The position numbers and the translations under genes are program-made. From Shewanella sp. Arc9-LZ (GTDB lineage Bacteria > Pseudomonadota > Gammaproteobacteria > Enterobacterales > Shewanellaceae), in the NCBI RefSeq assembly GCF_010092445.1, contig NZ_CP048031.1, positions 3,720,001-3,784,000 of the forward strand: DNA of 64,000 nucleotides, given 5' to 3'. Of this stretch, positions 27,117 to 37,290 are shown one piece after another. The notes under the pieces are model-generated. The model saw only the letters and a list, made by a program, of their open reading frames with translations, was not told the DNA's origin and searched no databases. The stretch's first letter is position 1, and each line of letters begins with the position of its first letter.

Positions 27117-28391
27117 CTATTTAAACACTGTCTGAAATGTAGAGTCCATAATCGCAAGACCAGTATCAATTTGTGCATCTGGCGCAGTTAATGGTACCAG
27201 CACGCGGATAACGTTGCCGTAGGTGCCACAAGACAATAAAATCAGTCCGCGGTTACGTGCTTCAGTTAAAATCTTACCACTGTACTGCGGAGCAGGTTCA
27301 CCATCTTCCATTAACTCAATGGCGATCATTGCACCCAATCCACGCACATCAGCAATTTGCGGATACTTAGCTTGCATCTCAGTGAGTGCCGACTTAAGCC
27401 GATGACCAACTTCATTAGCTCGGGCCAATAATTGTTCTTCTTCAAACACTTCAATAACCGCTAACGCAGCAGCGCAGGCGATCGGGCTACCACCATAAGT
27501 ACCACCTAAGCCACCAGCGGTAACAGCATCCATGACTTCTGCTTTACCGGTAATACCCGACAGTGGAAAACCACCGGCAATTGACTTGGCAAAGGTAGTA
27601 ATGTCAGCGGCTACACCCATTTGCTCCATCGCAAAAAAAGTACCTGTACGACCAGCGCCGGTTTGTACTTCATCGGCAATTAATACAATGCCATGGTTGT
27701 CGCACAATTCACGTAAGCGCTTCATAAATGATGGCGTAACCGCGTAAAAGCCACCCTCACCTTGTACCGGCTCTAAAATAATTGCGGCAATATCGGCAGG
27801 CTCAGCATCATTCTTAAAAATACGTTCAATTGATGCCATAGCATCATCTTCAGACACGCCATGCATTTCACACGGAAATTCAGCTCGGAACACGTTGGCA
27901 GACATTAAGCCCATGCCTTTACTGTACGGTGCTACTTTGCCAGTTAATGCTAACGCAGCGATGGTTCGACCATGATAGCCAGAGGTAAATGCAATAACGC
28001 CTGCTCGTTTTGTATAAGCACGAGCTACTTTTACTGCGTTTTCTACCGCCTCAGAACCACTGGTAAATAAGGCGGTTTTTTTAGCAAAATCACCCGGTAC
28101 CAAATGGTTAAGTTTTTCACATACCGCAATGTAACTTTCGTAACCCAACACCATAAAACATGTGTGAGAAAATGCATCTAACTGCGCTGCCACTGCCGCT
28201 TTAACTTTAGGGTGTAAATGACCAGTATTGAGTACCGCAATACCACCGGCAAAGTCGATATATTCACGACCTTCAACATCCCATACTGTGGCGTTTTCAG
28301 CACGTTCAGTAAAAATTGGGTGAATTTGCCCTACACCTTGAGCCACAGCCGCTTGGCGACGAGCCATTAATCCATCATTTGTTTTAGTCAT
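27117..28391 (-). CDS. gabT: 4-aminobutyrate aminotransferase
   Basis: Class III PLP transaminase moving the amino group of GABA to 2-oxoglutarate, giving succinate semialdehyde. The 424-aa protein is of family length. It has GIAVLNTGHLHPKV, the cofactor region TSGSEAVENAVKVARAYT, GYHGRT, the glutamate EPVQGEGGF, LIADEVQTGAGRTG with the PLP aspartate, and the Schiff-base lysine in TTFAKSIAGGFPLSG. It starts 11 bp after gabD, so GABA made by PuuD or SpuC would be processed by products of one operon. Confidence 0.93.
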   Translation of the reverse strand: MTKTNDGLMARRQAAVAQGVGQIHPIFTERAENATVWDVEGREYIDFAGGIAVLNTGHLHPKVKAAVAAQLDAFSHTCFMVLGYESYIAVCEKLNHLVPGDFAKKTALFTSGSEAVENAVKVARAYTKRAGVIAFTSGYHGRTIAALALTGKVAPYSKGMGLMSANVFRAEFPCEMHGVSEDDAMASIERIFKNDAEPADIAAIILEPVQGEGGFYAVTPSFMKRLRELCDNHGIVLIADEVQTGAGRTGTFFAMEQMGVAADITTFAKSIAGGFPLSGITGKAEVMDAVTAGGLGGTYGGSPIACAAALAVIEVFEEEQLLARANEVGHRLKSALTEMQAKYPQIADVRGLGAMIAIELMEDGEPAPQYSGKILTEARNRGLILLSCGTYGNVIRVLVPLTAPDAQIDTGLAIMDSTFQTVFK

Positions 28392-28402
28392 AGCCCGCTC
28401 TC

Positions 28403-29851
28403 TTAAACTGACATGCAGATATATTTCATTTCAAGGTATTCTTCGATACCAAATTTTGAGCCTTCGCGGCCTAATCCAGACGATTTAATGCCACCAAATG
28501 GCGCGACTTCGGTCGAGATTAATCCGGTGTTAACGCCCACCATACCGTATTCAAGTGCTTCTGCTACTTTGTAAACCAGCGAAATATCACGGCCATAAAA
28601 GTAAGCGGCTAAGCCAAATTCAGTGTCATTAGCTTGTTTAATCACATCATCTACTGAGTCGAATTTGAATAGCGGTGCTAATGGGCCAAAAGTCTCTTCT
28701 TTGGCAACTAACATCGATTTATCAACGTCACGTAAAATAGTAGGTTCAAAGAAAAAGCCACCTAAGCTATGTGTTTTACCGCCAGTGACGATACTTGCGC
28801 CTTTAGCAACAGCATCGGCTAAATGACGCTGTACTTTAGTCACTGCATCAGCATTGATTAACGGGCCGATATTCACCCCTGTATCCACGCCATTACCGAC
28901 GCTTAATTTAGCCACTGTTGCAGCAAATTTTTGCGTGAATTGCTCATACACCCCTGCTTGGACATAAATACGGTTGGCACACACACAGGTTTGACCGGCA
29001 TTACGGTATTTAGCAATCATTGCGCCATCAACGGCGGCATCAATATCGGCATCATTAAAAACGATAAACGGTGCATTACCACCTAGCTCCAATGACAGTT
29101 TTTTAAGTGTTGGAGCGCATTGCTCCATTAACTTAATTCCTACCGCAGTTGAACCAGTAAAAGATAATTTACGCACAATAGGGCTTTCACATAAGGCATT
29201 ACCAATCGCAATCGCATCACCAGTAATAACACTAAACACACCAGCAGGAATGCCCGCACGATGTGCAAGCTCAGCTAATGCTAATGCGGTAAATGGAGTT
29301 TGCGGCGCAGGCTTAACGACCATAGTACAACCGGCTGCTAGTGCAGGCCCGGCTTTACGGGTGATCATCGCAGCAGGGAAATTCCACGGGGTAATCGCCG
29401 CAGTCACGCCAACAGGTTGCTTAATAACAGTCAGTCTTTTATCTGCTTGATGACCAGGAATGGTATCACCATAGATACGCTTAGCTTCTTCGGCAAACCA
29501 TTCGATAAACGAGGCAGCATAGGTTACTTCACCTCTTGATTCTGCCAGCGGTTTACCTTGCTCGGTCGTCATCATTAACGCTAGGTCTTCAGCATTTTCA
29601 TGCATTAACTCAAACCAACGGCGTAACTTCTGGCTACGCTCTTTTGCAGTCAGCGCGCGCCATGCAGGTAAGGCATTATTGGCTGCTGTAATGGCTGCTT
29701 CGGTTTCTGCTTTGCCCATAACAGGCACATTACCGATGATTTCTTGGGTAGCAGGGTTAGCTATAGCAACCGTTTCGCCACTGTTAGCACCCACCCATAG
29801 GCCATCGATATAACATTGTTCATGCAATAAGCTTGGATCATTTAAAATCAC
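28403..29851 (-). CDS. gabD: Succinate-semialdehyde dehydrogenase
   Basis: Oxidises succinate semialdehyde to succinate with NAD(P)+, ending GABA catabolism. The 482-aa aldehyde dehydrogenase shows the nucleotide region TPWNFPAAMITRK, KPAPQTPFTALALAEL, the GSTAVG motif, the general-base SLELGGNAPFIVF, and the catalytic Cys in GQTCVCANRIYV. The GQTC(V/I)CANR form is typical of GabD. The start is GTG at 29851, with AGGAG six bases upstream. Lies between the puuB-like gene (84 bp) and gabT (11 bp). Confidence 0.92.
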   Translation of the reverse strand: MILNDPSLLHEQCYIDGLWVGANSGETVAIANPATQEIIGNVPVMGKAETEAAITAANNALPAWRALTAKERSQKLRRWFELMHENAEDLALMMTTEQGKPLAESRGEVTYAASFIEWFAEEAKRIYGDTIPGHQADKRLTVIKQPVGVTAAITPWNFPAAMITRKAGPALAAGCTMVVKPAPQTPFTALALAELAHRAGIPAGVFSVITGDAIAIGNALCESPIVRKLSFTGSTAVGIKLMEQCAPTLKKLSLELGGNAPFIVFNDADIDAAVDGAMIAKYRNAGQTCVCANRIYVQAGVYEQFTQKFAATVAKLSVGNGVDTGVNIGPLINADAVTKVQRHLADAVAKGASIVTGGKTHSLGGFFFEPTILRDVDKSMLVAKEETFGPLAPLFKFDSVDDVIKQANDTEFGLAAYFYGRDISLVYKVAEALEYGMVGVNTGLISTEVAPFGGIKSSGLGREGSKFGIEEYLEMKYICMSV

Positions 29852-29935
29852 AATGCGCTCCTACTAAATTCTAATAAAACTCAGTTAATCATTGATTAAT
29901 CAATCATTAACAGCCAGCTGGTAATCAACTGATGG

Positions 29936-31222
29936 TTATATGCCAAACTTGTCACGTAACGTGTAATACCACGCACCTAAGGCACTAAACGGCACTCTAA
30001 GTGCATGCCCGCCAGGGAATGGATAATGCGGCAATGCGGCAAAGGCATCAAAACGTGTGGCTTGACCATTAAGCATTTCGGCAATTAACTTACCGGCTAA
30101 ATGAGTATAGGTAACCCCATGACCACTACAGCCTTGTGAGTAATAAATATTATCGCCAATACGTCCCACTTGTGGCAGGCGCGATAACGTCATTAAAAAG
30201 TTACCCGTCCAAGCATAGTCAACTTTAATCCCTTTTAACTGCGGAAAGGTCTTTAATAGTTTAGGCATAATCAAGGCTTCAACGTTGGCCGGATCGCGAG
30301 CACCATAAACCACGCCACCACCAAAAATAAGGCGTTTATCGCCAGTAAGACGGTAATAATCTAATAAGTAGTTACAATCTTCAACGCAATAGTCTTGCGG
30401 TAGTAAACTTGCAGCCATTTCATCTGACAATGGTTCAGTGGTAATCACTTGAGTACCACAAGGCATGGATTTAGCTTGTAGCTCTGGCAGTAATTTACCT
30501 AAATAAGCATTACCAGCTACCACTACAAATTTACATTTAACCTGGCCTTGTGCTGTGTGCACAACCGGTGATGCGCCATCGTCCACTTTAATGACAGCTG
30601 AATCTTCAAAAATCAATCCACCAAGGGATTCCACCGCACGGGCTTCACCTAATGCAAGGTTTAGAGGATGAATATGGCCACCGCTTTTATCGAGTAAACC
30701 ACCGACATATAAATCGGTATTAACCACTTTGCGAATGCCATCCTGGTCGAGTAACTCTAATTGATTGTTATGACCATGAGCTTCCCATAATGATTTTTGA
30801 CTCTGTAAATGGCCCATTTGCTTGGCGTTCATGGCGGCAAAAACACCACCCTCTTTTAAGTCGCAATCAATGTTGTATTTGGCAATACGGTCACGAATAA
30901 TCTGACCACCTTCGAACGCCATTTGACCAAAAAGTTTAGCTTGTTCTTTGCCGACAACGCCTTCGATAGAATCAATGTCACGACTAAAAGAATTGACAAT
31001 TTGACCGCCGTTTCGACCTGATGCTCCCCAGCCAATTCTTGCCGCTTCAAGCACCACAACTTTCATGCCGCTTTCTAATAAATGTAACGCAGAAGACAAA
31101 CCAGTATAGCCCGCGCCAATAACACAAACATCTGTTTCAATTGTAGATTCTAAGCGAGGACGTTCGACTTTATCATTAGCCGATGCAGCATAATATGAAC
31201 TAGCATGAGGTGTGGCGGACAT
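29936..31222 (-). CDS. PuuB-like FAD amine oxidase (paralogue of 40641-41948)
   Basis: A 428-aa DAO-type flavoprotein. The N-terminal dinucleotide fold is VCVIGAGYTGLSSALHLLE, followed by GWGASGRNGGQIVNSFSRD, the typical GxxxxGRNGG flavin site. The C-terminal YSQGCSGHGVTYTHLAGKLI also matches gamma-glutamylputrescine oxidase and related amino-acid oxidases. It likely oxidises gamma-glutamylputrescine or another amine, releasing an aldehyde and ammonia. It heads the puuB-like/gabD/gabT operon; AAGGAAGTGCT precedes the ATG. Which of the two paralogues is the main PuuB cannot be told. Confidence 0.8.
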   Translation of the reverse strand: MSATPHASSYYAASANDKVERPRLESTIETDVCVIGAGYTGLSSALHLLESGMKVVVLEAARIGWGASGRNGGQIVNSFSRDIDSIEGVVGKEQAKLFGQMAFEGGQIIRDRIAKYNIDCDLKEGGVFAAMNAKQMGHLQSQKSLWEAHGHNNQLELLDQDGIRKVVNTDLYVGGLLDKSGGHIHPLNLALGEARAVESLGGLIFEDSAVIKVDDGASPVVHTAQGQVKCKFVVVAGNAYLGKLLPELQAKSMPCGTQVITTEPLSDEMAASLLPQDYCVEDCNYLLDYYRLTGDKRLIFGGGVVYGARDPANVEALIMPKLLKTFPQLKGIKVDYAWTGNFLMTLSRLPQVGRIGDNIYYSQGCSGHGVTYTHLAGKLIAEMLNGQATRFDAFAALPHYPFPGGHALRVPFSALGAWYYTLRDKFGI

Positions 31223-31310
31223 AGCACTTCCTTTATAGATTCAAAACGTAATTCAACTCACTCATCCTACACTTATGCAAATTTAAAAACTAGCATTAAT
31301 CGCGTAATTT

Positions 31311-31346
31311 TTGACACTTTGTTGAATATATAAAACACCTGTGTCA
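31311..31346 (-). promoter_or_regulatory. TGACAC/GTGTCA dyad upstream of the puuB-like operon
   Basis: TTGACACTTT at 31311-31320 is a variant of the decamer found before other polyamine operons, and TGACAC (31312-31317) is mirrored by GTGTCA (31341-31346). It lies 89-124 bp upstream of the start. A PuuR or related operator is inferred, not shown. Confidence 0.35.
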
Positions 31347-31370
31347 GTAGAATATAGCAAATAGATTATC

Positions 31371-31407
31371 GAAAATAAAAAGCCACACTGACATCAGCGT
31401 GGCTTTT
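31371..31407 (-). terminator. Intrinsic terminator after potI
   Basis: On the minus strand, AAAAGCCAC, one unpaired base and CTG pair with CAG, one base and GTGGCTTTT (31407-31378); TTTTTATTTTC follows. It ends the pot operon and insulates the puuB-like promoter. Confidence 0.85.
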
Positions 31408-31429
31408 ACATTGTGTTTATTAAGTATTG

Positions 31430-32245
31430 TTATTCCATCGCAATTTTAGCTTTTTTCTCTGCTCGGCGTGCAAAATACCAAGATAAGAAAGCCACTAAAG
31501 ATACCGCTAAAATAATAATCGTCGCCAGCGCGTTAATCTTAGGTGAAACCCCTAAGCGTACTGACGAAAACACCACCATAGGCAAGGTTGTAGAACCAGG
31601 ACCAGAGGTAAAGCTGGCAATCACTAAGTCATCTAACGACAAGCTAAATGATAACAACCAACCGGCAATAAGTGATGGCGCTATCATTGGTATGGTGATT
31701 AAAAAGAAGGTTTTTAATCGCGTTGCACCTAAGTCCATCGCCGCTTCTTCTATCGACAAATCCAGTTCACGCAGTCTTGACGATACCACTACCGCAACAT
31801 AAGCAGCACAGAAAGTAGAGTGGGCAATCCATACCGTAAACATGCCGCGCTCAGTTGGCCAGCCAAAGGTTTCTGACATTTGTACAAATAACAGTAGCAA
31901 CGACAAACCAGTGATAACTTCAGGCATAACCAAAGGTGCGGTGATCATGTTAGACAAGGTTAACTTAGCCCATGAGCGTCTAAAACGGGTCATCACAAAC
32001 GCTGCCATCGTTCCAATAATCACTGCCATGGTGGAGCTATAAAAGGCAATGCGTAAACTGGTCCAGACTGCATTTAATATTTGCTGGTCCTCAAATAGCT
32101 CGCCATACCATTTAGGCGAAAATCCTCCCCACACGGTAACCAGTTTTGAGTCGTTAAATGAATAGATGACCAAAATAAGCATTGGCGCATATAAAAAGAT
32201 TAACCCCACCCACAACATCACTTTAGAGAAACTTAACTTCTTCAT
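31430..32245 (-). CDS. potI: Putrescine ABC transporter permease PotI
   Basis: Inner-membrane permease of a putrescine importer, 271 aa with six predicted helices. The cytoplasmic coupling loop EEAAMDLGATRLKTFFLITIP matches the EAA motif of PotC/PotI permeases, and the N-terminal segment YAPMLILVIYSFNDSKLVT is typical of the family. Its ATG overlaps the potH stop by four bases (ATGA), so the two permeases are translationally coupled. Last gene before a terminator. Choice of PotI over PotC rests on operon order SBP-ATPase-H-I. Confidence 0.9.
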   Translation of the reverse strand: MKKLSFSKVMLWVGLIFLYAPMLILVIYSFNDSKLVTVWGGFSPKWYGELFEDQQILNAVWTSLRIAFYSSTMAVIIGTMAAFVMTRFRRSWAKLTLSNMITAPLVMPEVITGLSLLLLFVQMSETFGWPTERGMFTVWIAHSTFCAAYVAVVVSSRLRELDLSIEEAAMDLGATRLKTFFLITIPMIAPSLIAGWLLSFSLSLDDLVIASFTSGPGSTTLPMVVFSSVRLGVSPKINALATIIILAVSLVAFLSWYFARRAEKKAKIAME

Positions 32246-33141
32246 ACGTCGCTCTCCATGTTGCGTGACTGATAACGGTGGAACAAAGTAATTGGGACAA
32301 TCAATAACGCTAGCATAACAATCGCTAATGATGAAGCTACCGGCCAGTCGCGGTTATTAAAGAACTCTTGCCACAACACCTTACCAATCATTAATGAGTC
32401 AGGACCACCCAGCAGTTCAGGGATAACAAACTCACCCACGGCAGGGATAAATACCAACATCGAGCCAGCGATTACACCGCCCATTGATAATGGCAGAGTA
32501 ATTTTCCAGAAAGTATTGATACTGCTAGACCCTAAATCTGAAGCTGCTTCTAGTAAGCTTAAATCTAATTTAACAAGGGTGGCGTATAGCGGCAGAATCA
32601 TAAACGGTAAGTAGGCATAAATAATACCAATGTATACTGCAAAATTAGTATTCAGCATTTGTATTGGTTCAGAAATAATACCTAACCAAGTCAAGGCGTT
32701 ATTGATTAAACCGTTGTTACTTAAAATACCCATCCATGCGTATACCCGAATCAAAAAGGAGGTCCACGACGGCAACATCACCAGTAGCAGCAATACCGCC
32801 TGCATTCTTACTGGGGCGCGGGCAATGGCATAAGCCATCGGAAAACCAAGCACCAAACAGCCAAGTGTGGCAACAAAGGCCATTTTTAATGAGGTTAAGT
32901 ACGCCATGTAATACATTGAATCTTGCAGCAACAATAAATAGTTACCCAGATTAACGAATATATTTAGCGCCTCATCAACATAATTAAACGTTGGCTCGTA
33001 CGGTGGAATGGCAATCGCAGCAGTAGAAAAGCTCAGCTTTAATACTATGGCGAACGGTAAGGCGAAAAACAGTAACAACCATAGGTATGGAATCCCCATG
33101 GTGAGATGTCGGCCTTTGAATATTTTCAATGGATTCTTCAT
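32242..33141 (-). CDS. potH: Putrescine ABC transporter permease PotH
   Basis: Inner-membrane permease, 299 aa, about six helices, with the EAA coupling motif LLEAASDLGSSSINTFWKITLP. The segment PYLWLLLFFALPFAIVLKLS and IPAVGEFVIPELLGG are characteristic of PotB/PotH. The ATG at 33141 (MKNPLKIFKG) overlaps the potG stop as ATGA; a longer in-frame start 11 codons upstream lies inside potG and is rejected. Pairs with PotI to form the channel energised by PotG. Confidence 0.9.
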   Translation of the reverse strand: MKNPLKIFKGRHLTMGIPYLWLLLFFALPFAIVLKLSFSTAAIAIPPYEPTFNYVDEALNIFVNLGNYLLLLQDSMYYMAYLTSLKMAFVATLGCLVLGFPMAYAIARAPVRMQAVLLLLVMLPSWTSFLIRVYAWMGILSNNGLINNALTWLGIISEPIQMLNTNFAVYIGIIYAYLPFMILPLYATLVKLDLSLLEAASDLGSSSINTFWKITLPLSMGGVIAGSMLVFIPAVGEFVIPELLGGPDSLMIGKVLWQEFFNNRDWPVASSLAIVMLALLIVPITLFHRYQSRNMESDV

Positions 33142-34274
33142 GAGTTTAATACAACCCCGCTGGTGTCTTCCCAACTGATGTAAACCTCATCTTCCCACGT
33201 TGGGTGATCGGCGCGGCGTTCACGGTTAATCATTGAGCATTGAACGATTTGGTTGTTTTTTAACTTAATGTAATACACCGACAAACCACCTAGGTAGGCG
33301 ATGTCATGCACTACGCCGTGAGCCCAGTTATATTCACTTTCAGGCTTTTGGCGGGTAATAATGGTTTTTTCTGGTCGTAGGGCTAAAAATACATTTTTGT
33401 TTTCTAGACTGGTTGAAATACCGTGACCAATGTAAAACTGTTGCGATAAAGTTGGCGATTTAATAATTGCGTGGTCAACTTCATCTTTAATGATTTCACC
33501 TTCGAATAAGTTAACCGTACCAATAAACTCAGCAACCATACGGCTAGCTGGCGACTCGTAAATGTCCATTGGGCTGCCGGTTTGGGCAATCCAACCTTCA
33601 TGCATAATCGAAATACGTCCGGCCATGGTCATGGCTTCTTCTTGGTCATGGGTTACCATCACGCAGGTAACACCTACCGCTTCTAAAATATCGACCACTT
33701 CTAACTGCATTTGAGTACGCAGCTTTTTATCTAATGCGCCCATTGGCTCATCAAGTAATAATAATTTAGGTCGCTTTGCTAATGAACGAGCTAAGGCGAC
33801 ACGCTGACGTTGACCACCCGATAACTGATGCGGTTTACGTTTACCGTATTTGTCCATGTGCACCAGTTTAAGCATTTCTTTAACCCGCACAGCAATATCA
33901 GCCTTAGGCATCTTGTCTTGCTTCAATCCAAAAGCAATATTTTGTTCAACCGTCATGTGCGGAAATAAAGCATACGATTGGAACATCATATTAATAGGGC
34001 GTTCGTACGGTGGCATATCAGTAATGTCGACACCATCAAGAAAAATACGCCCTTCAGTTGGCTTTTCAAAACCCGCGAGCATGCGTAACAAGGTTGATTT
34101 ACCCGAACCTGAACCACCCAAAAGCGCAAATATTTCGCCACGGTTAATGGTTAACGAGACGTCGTCTACTGCACGCACATCATCGAAAAGTTTGCTGACA
34201 CGCTCAATTTTGAGCAGCACTTTATCTTGCGTCTTTGTGGTTGGTTTATTAGTGACGCTCGAGGTGTTTACCAT
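33138..34274 (-). CDS. potG: Putrescine ABC transporter ATP-binding protein PotG
   Basis: ABC ATPase, 378 aa. Walker A GGSGSGKSTLLRMLAGF, Q-loop FQSYALFPHM, signature LSGGQRQRVALARSLAKRP, Walker B LLLLDEPMGALD and switch His in VTHDQEEAM are all intact. The C-terminal ~110 residues form a TOBE-like regulatory domain (LALRPEKTIITR). The ATG at 34274 (MVNTSSVTNK) has GGAG seven bases upstream; a start 12 codons earlier is less likely. Stop overlaps potH by ATGA. A terminator-like hairpin separates it from potF. Confidence 0.92.
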   Translation of the reverse strand: MVNTSSVTNKPTTKTQDKVLLKIERVSKLFDDVRAVDDVSLTINRGEIFALLGGSGSGKSTLLRMLAGFEKPTEGRIFLDGVDITDMPPYERPINMMFQSYALFPHMTVEQNIAFGLKQDKMPKADIAVRVKEMLKLVHMDKYGKRKPHQLSGGQRQRVALARSLAKRPKLLLLDEPMGALDKKLRTQMQLEVVDILEAVGVTCVMVTHDQEEAMTMAGRISIMHEGWIAQTGSPMDIYESPASRMVAEFIGTVNLFEGEIIKDEVDHAIIKSPTLSQQFYIGHGISTSLENKNVFLALRPEKTIITRQKPESEYNWAHGVVHDIAYLGGLSVYYIKLKNNQIVQCSMINRERRADHPTWEDEVYISWEDTSGVVLNS

Positions 34275-34386
34275 AATACTGCTCCGCCTTTTGGAGTATG
34301 CGTACCGCAACAGAACAGCCTGTTTCTGGGCACACGTAACAATCTGTTAAAGTGGCAAAATTAGCCAATAAATACATCAATACTGC

Positions 34387-34416
34387 TATAAAAACAGGGC
34401 GAGAGGGCTCGCCCTG
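34387..34416 (-). terminator. Attenuating terminator between potF and potG
   Basis: CAGGGCGAG (34395-34403) and CTCGCCCTG (34408-34416) form a perfect 9-bp GC-rich stem, followed on the minus strand by TTTTTATAGC. It should end most potF transcripts, giving an excess of binding protein over membrane components. Confidence 0.8.
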
Positions 34417-34434
34417 AGTGCTAGTGAGGTTAGG

Positions 34435-35595
<1,161 letters not shown>

Positions 35596-35710
35596 TTACC
35601 AGCGTGTAAAATCTTCTTTCTAATGAAAGAAATTATCCAATGCTACAACTTAACTATGCATCGGTATGGTTAACGCGACATTACTTGTTTCCTTCAACGC
35701 GATTCTATCA

Positions 35711-35720
35711 AAAACACTTT
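35711..35720 (-). promoter_or_regulatory. AAAACACTTT motif upstream of potF
   Basis: An exact copy of the decamer shared with 39544-39553 and 48487-48496, located 176-185 bp before potF in a 257-bp gap. Proposed PuuR-type operator; inference from recurrence only. Confidence 0.4.
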
Positions 35721-35792
35721 CGATTACTAGATCGTGTAAATGCAATTGGTTAAAAAATCACTATATTGCAATAATCATTCAGTAACGGGACA

Positions 35793-37193
35793 TCACTCCA
35801 TGGTTTTTACGTGTTGATAAGTATCATTTAACGCTTGCGTCGCTTTCGCGACTAACTCGTCAATCTCACTATGACTAATGGTTAATGGCGGTGAAATAAT
35901 CATGGTGTCGCCGACAGAACGCATCACCAAACCATGGGTGATACACGCATCGCGGCAATATGTTCCAACGCCGACGTTGGCATCAAATCGTTGTCGTAAC
36001 GATTTATCTTTGACTAACTCTATAGCTGCAACTAACCCAACACCACGCACCTCACCCACTAATGGATGTTCGGCCAATTGCTGTAAGCACGACTGTAAAT
36101 ACGGCGAGGTATCGTTAGCCACACGTTCAACTAATTTTTCTTGTTCAATAATACGAATATTTTCTAATGCAGCTGCTGCGGCAACCGGATGACCAGAATA
36201 AGTAAAACCGTGGGTAAATTCGCCGCAGTCTTGCTTAATAACCTCGGCCACTTTGTCTGACACAATCACCCCACCCATTGGCACATAACCGGACGTCATG
36301 CCTTTGGCGATCGTGATAAGGTCTGGCTGCAAATCAAAATACTCAGCGGCAAACCACTTTCCGGTACGGCCAAAACCGCTGATCACTTCATCAAGAATAA
36401 ATAAAATATCGTATTTGGCTAAAATGCGGTTTATTTCAGGCCAATACGTTGATGGAGGAATAATCACCCCACCTGCGCCTTGAAAAGGTTCGGCAATAAA
36501 AGCGGCAACATTGTCTTCGCCTAGCTCAATAATTTTGGCTTCCAGTGCTTGCGCAGTTTTCAAACCAAATTCTTCTGGGGATAAATCTTTACCTTCTGCA
36601 TACCAATAAGGTTGCGCAATATGCACCACGCCAGGAATAGGTAAATCGCCTTGTTCATGCATGCCCGACATACCACCTAAACTGGCACCCGCGACAGTAG
36701 AACCATGGTAAGCATTAACCCGACTGATAATAGTTTTCTTGCTTGGTTTGCCTTTTAAATCCCAGTAACGTCGCACCATACGTAAGTTGGTGTCATTTGA
36801 CTCAGAACCCGACCCGGTAAAAAACACATTGTTCATGTGCGCAGGGGCAAGAGAAGCAATTTTTTGTGCTAATTCAATCGCTGGAGGATGAGAGCATTGG
36901 AAAAAACTATTATAAAAGGGCAGCTTTTGCATTTGTTTGCTGACAGCATCCACAATTGACTGCCGACCATAGCCCACATTGACACACCATAAACCTGCCA
37001 TGCCATCCAACAGTTTATGACCCATTACATCCCACAGATATACTCCATCAGCCCGTTCGATCACCCGAGTGCCCTTTTCAGCTAACCCCTTTGAATCGGT
37101 AAATGGGTGAATAAAATGCTGTTTGTCTGCTGTTTGCAGACGTTCAAGCTTTTGCTGCTGGATCATCGCATCTGTCGATAATGGTTTTGTCAT
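35793..37193 (-). CDS. spuC: Polyamine:pyruvate aminotransferase, SpuC-like
   Basis: Class III PLP transaminase, 466 aa, predicted to transfer the terminal amino group of putrescine (or cadaverine/spermidine) to pyruvate, giving 4-aminobutanal and alanine. It contains [65 protein letters not shown] and the PLP lysine in [15 protein letters not shown], all close to Pseudomonas SpuC. Preceded by puuA (97-bp gap with a strong hairpin) and followed by potF. It offers a glutamyl-independent route parallel to PuuA-PuuB. Confidence 0.85.
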   Translation of the reverse strand: MTKPLSTDAMIQQQKLERLQTADKQHFIHPFTDSKGLAEKGTRVIERADGVYLWDVMGHKLLDGMAGLWCVNVGYGRQSIVDAVSKQMQKLPFYNSFFQCSHPPAIELAQKIASLAPAHMNNVFFTGSGSESNDTNLRMVRRYWDLKGKPSKKTIISRVNAYHGSTVAGASLGGMSGMHEQGDLPIPGVVHIAQPYWYAEGKDLSPEEFGLKTAQALEAKIIELGEDNVAAFIAEPFQGAGGVIIPPSTYWPEINRILAKYDILFILDEVISGFGRTGKWFAAEYFDLQPDLITIAKGMTSGYVPMGGVIVSDKVAEVIKQDCGEFTHGFTYSGHPVAAAAALENIRIIEQEKLVERVANDTSPYLQSCLQQLAEHPLVGEVRGVGLVAAIELVKDKSLRQRFDANVGVGTYCRDACITHGLVMRSVGDTMIISPPLTISHSEIDELVAKATQALNDTYQHVKTME

Positions 37194-37210
37194 ACTTGTA
37201 TCCTTTCAAA

Positions 37211-37242
37211 CAGATAGCAAATCCGTTGGTATTTGCTATCTG
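37211..37242 (-). other. Perfect 12-bp hairpin in the puuA-spuC spacer
   Basis: CAGATAGCAAAT (37211-37222) pairs with ATTTGCTATCTG (37231-37242) around 8 nt. It ends only 17 bases before the spuC start, immediately ahead of GAAAGGATAC. There is no T-run. It may set mRNA stability or spuC translation within the operon. Confidence 0.5.
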
Positions 37243-37290
37243 CTGCTATCCACACACATTAATAATGTAAGCCAATACGCTCAGCCATCA

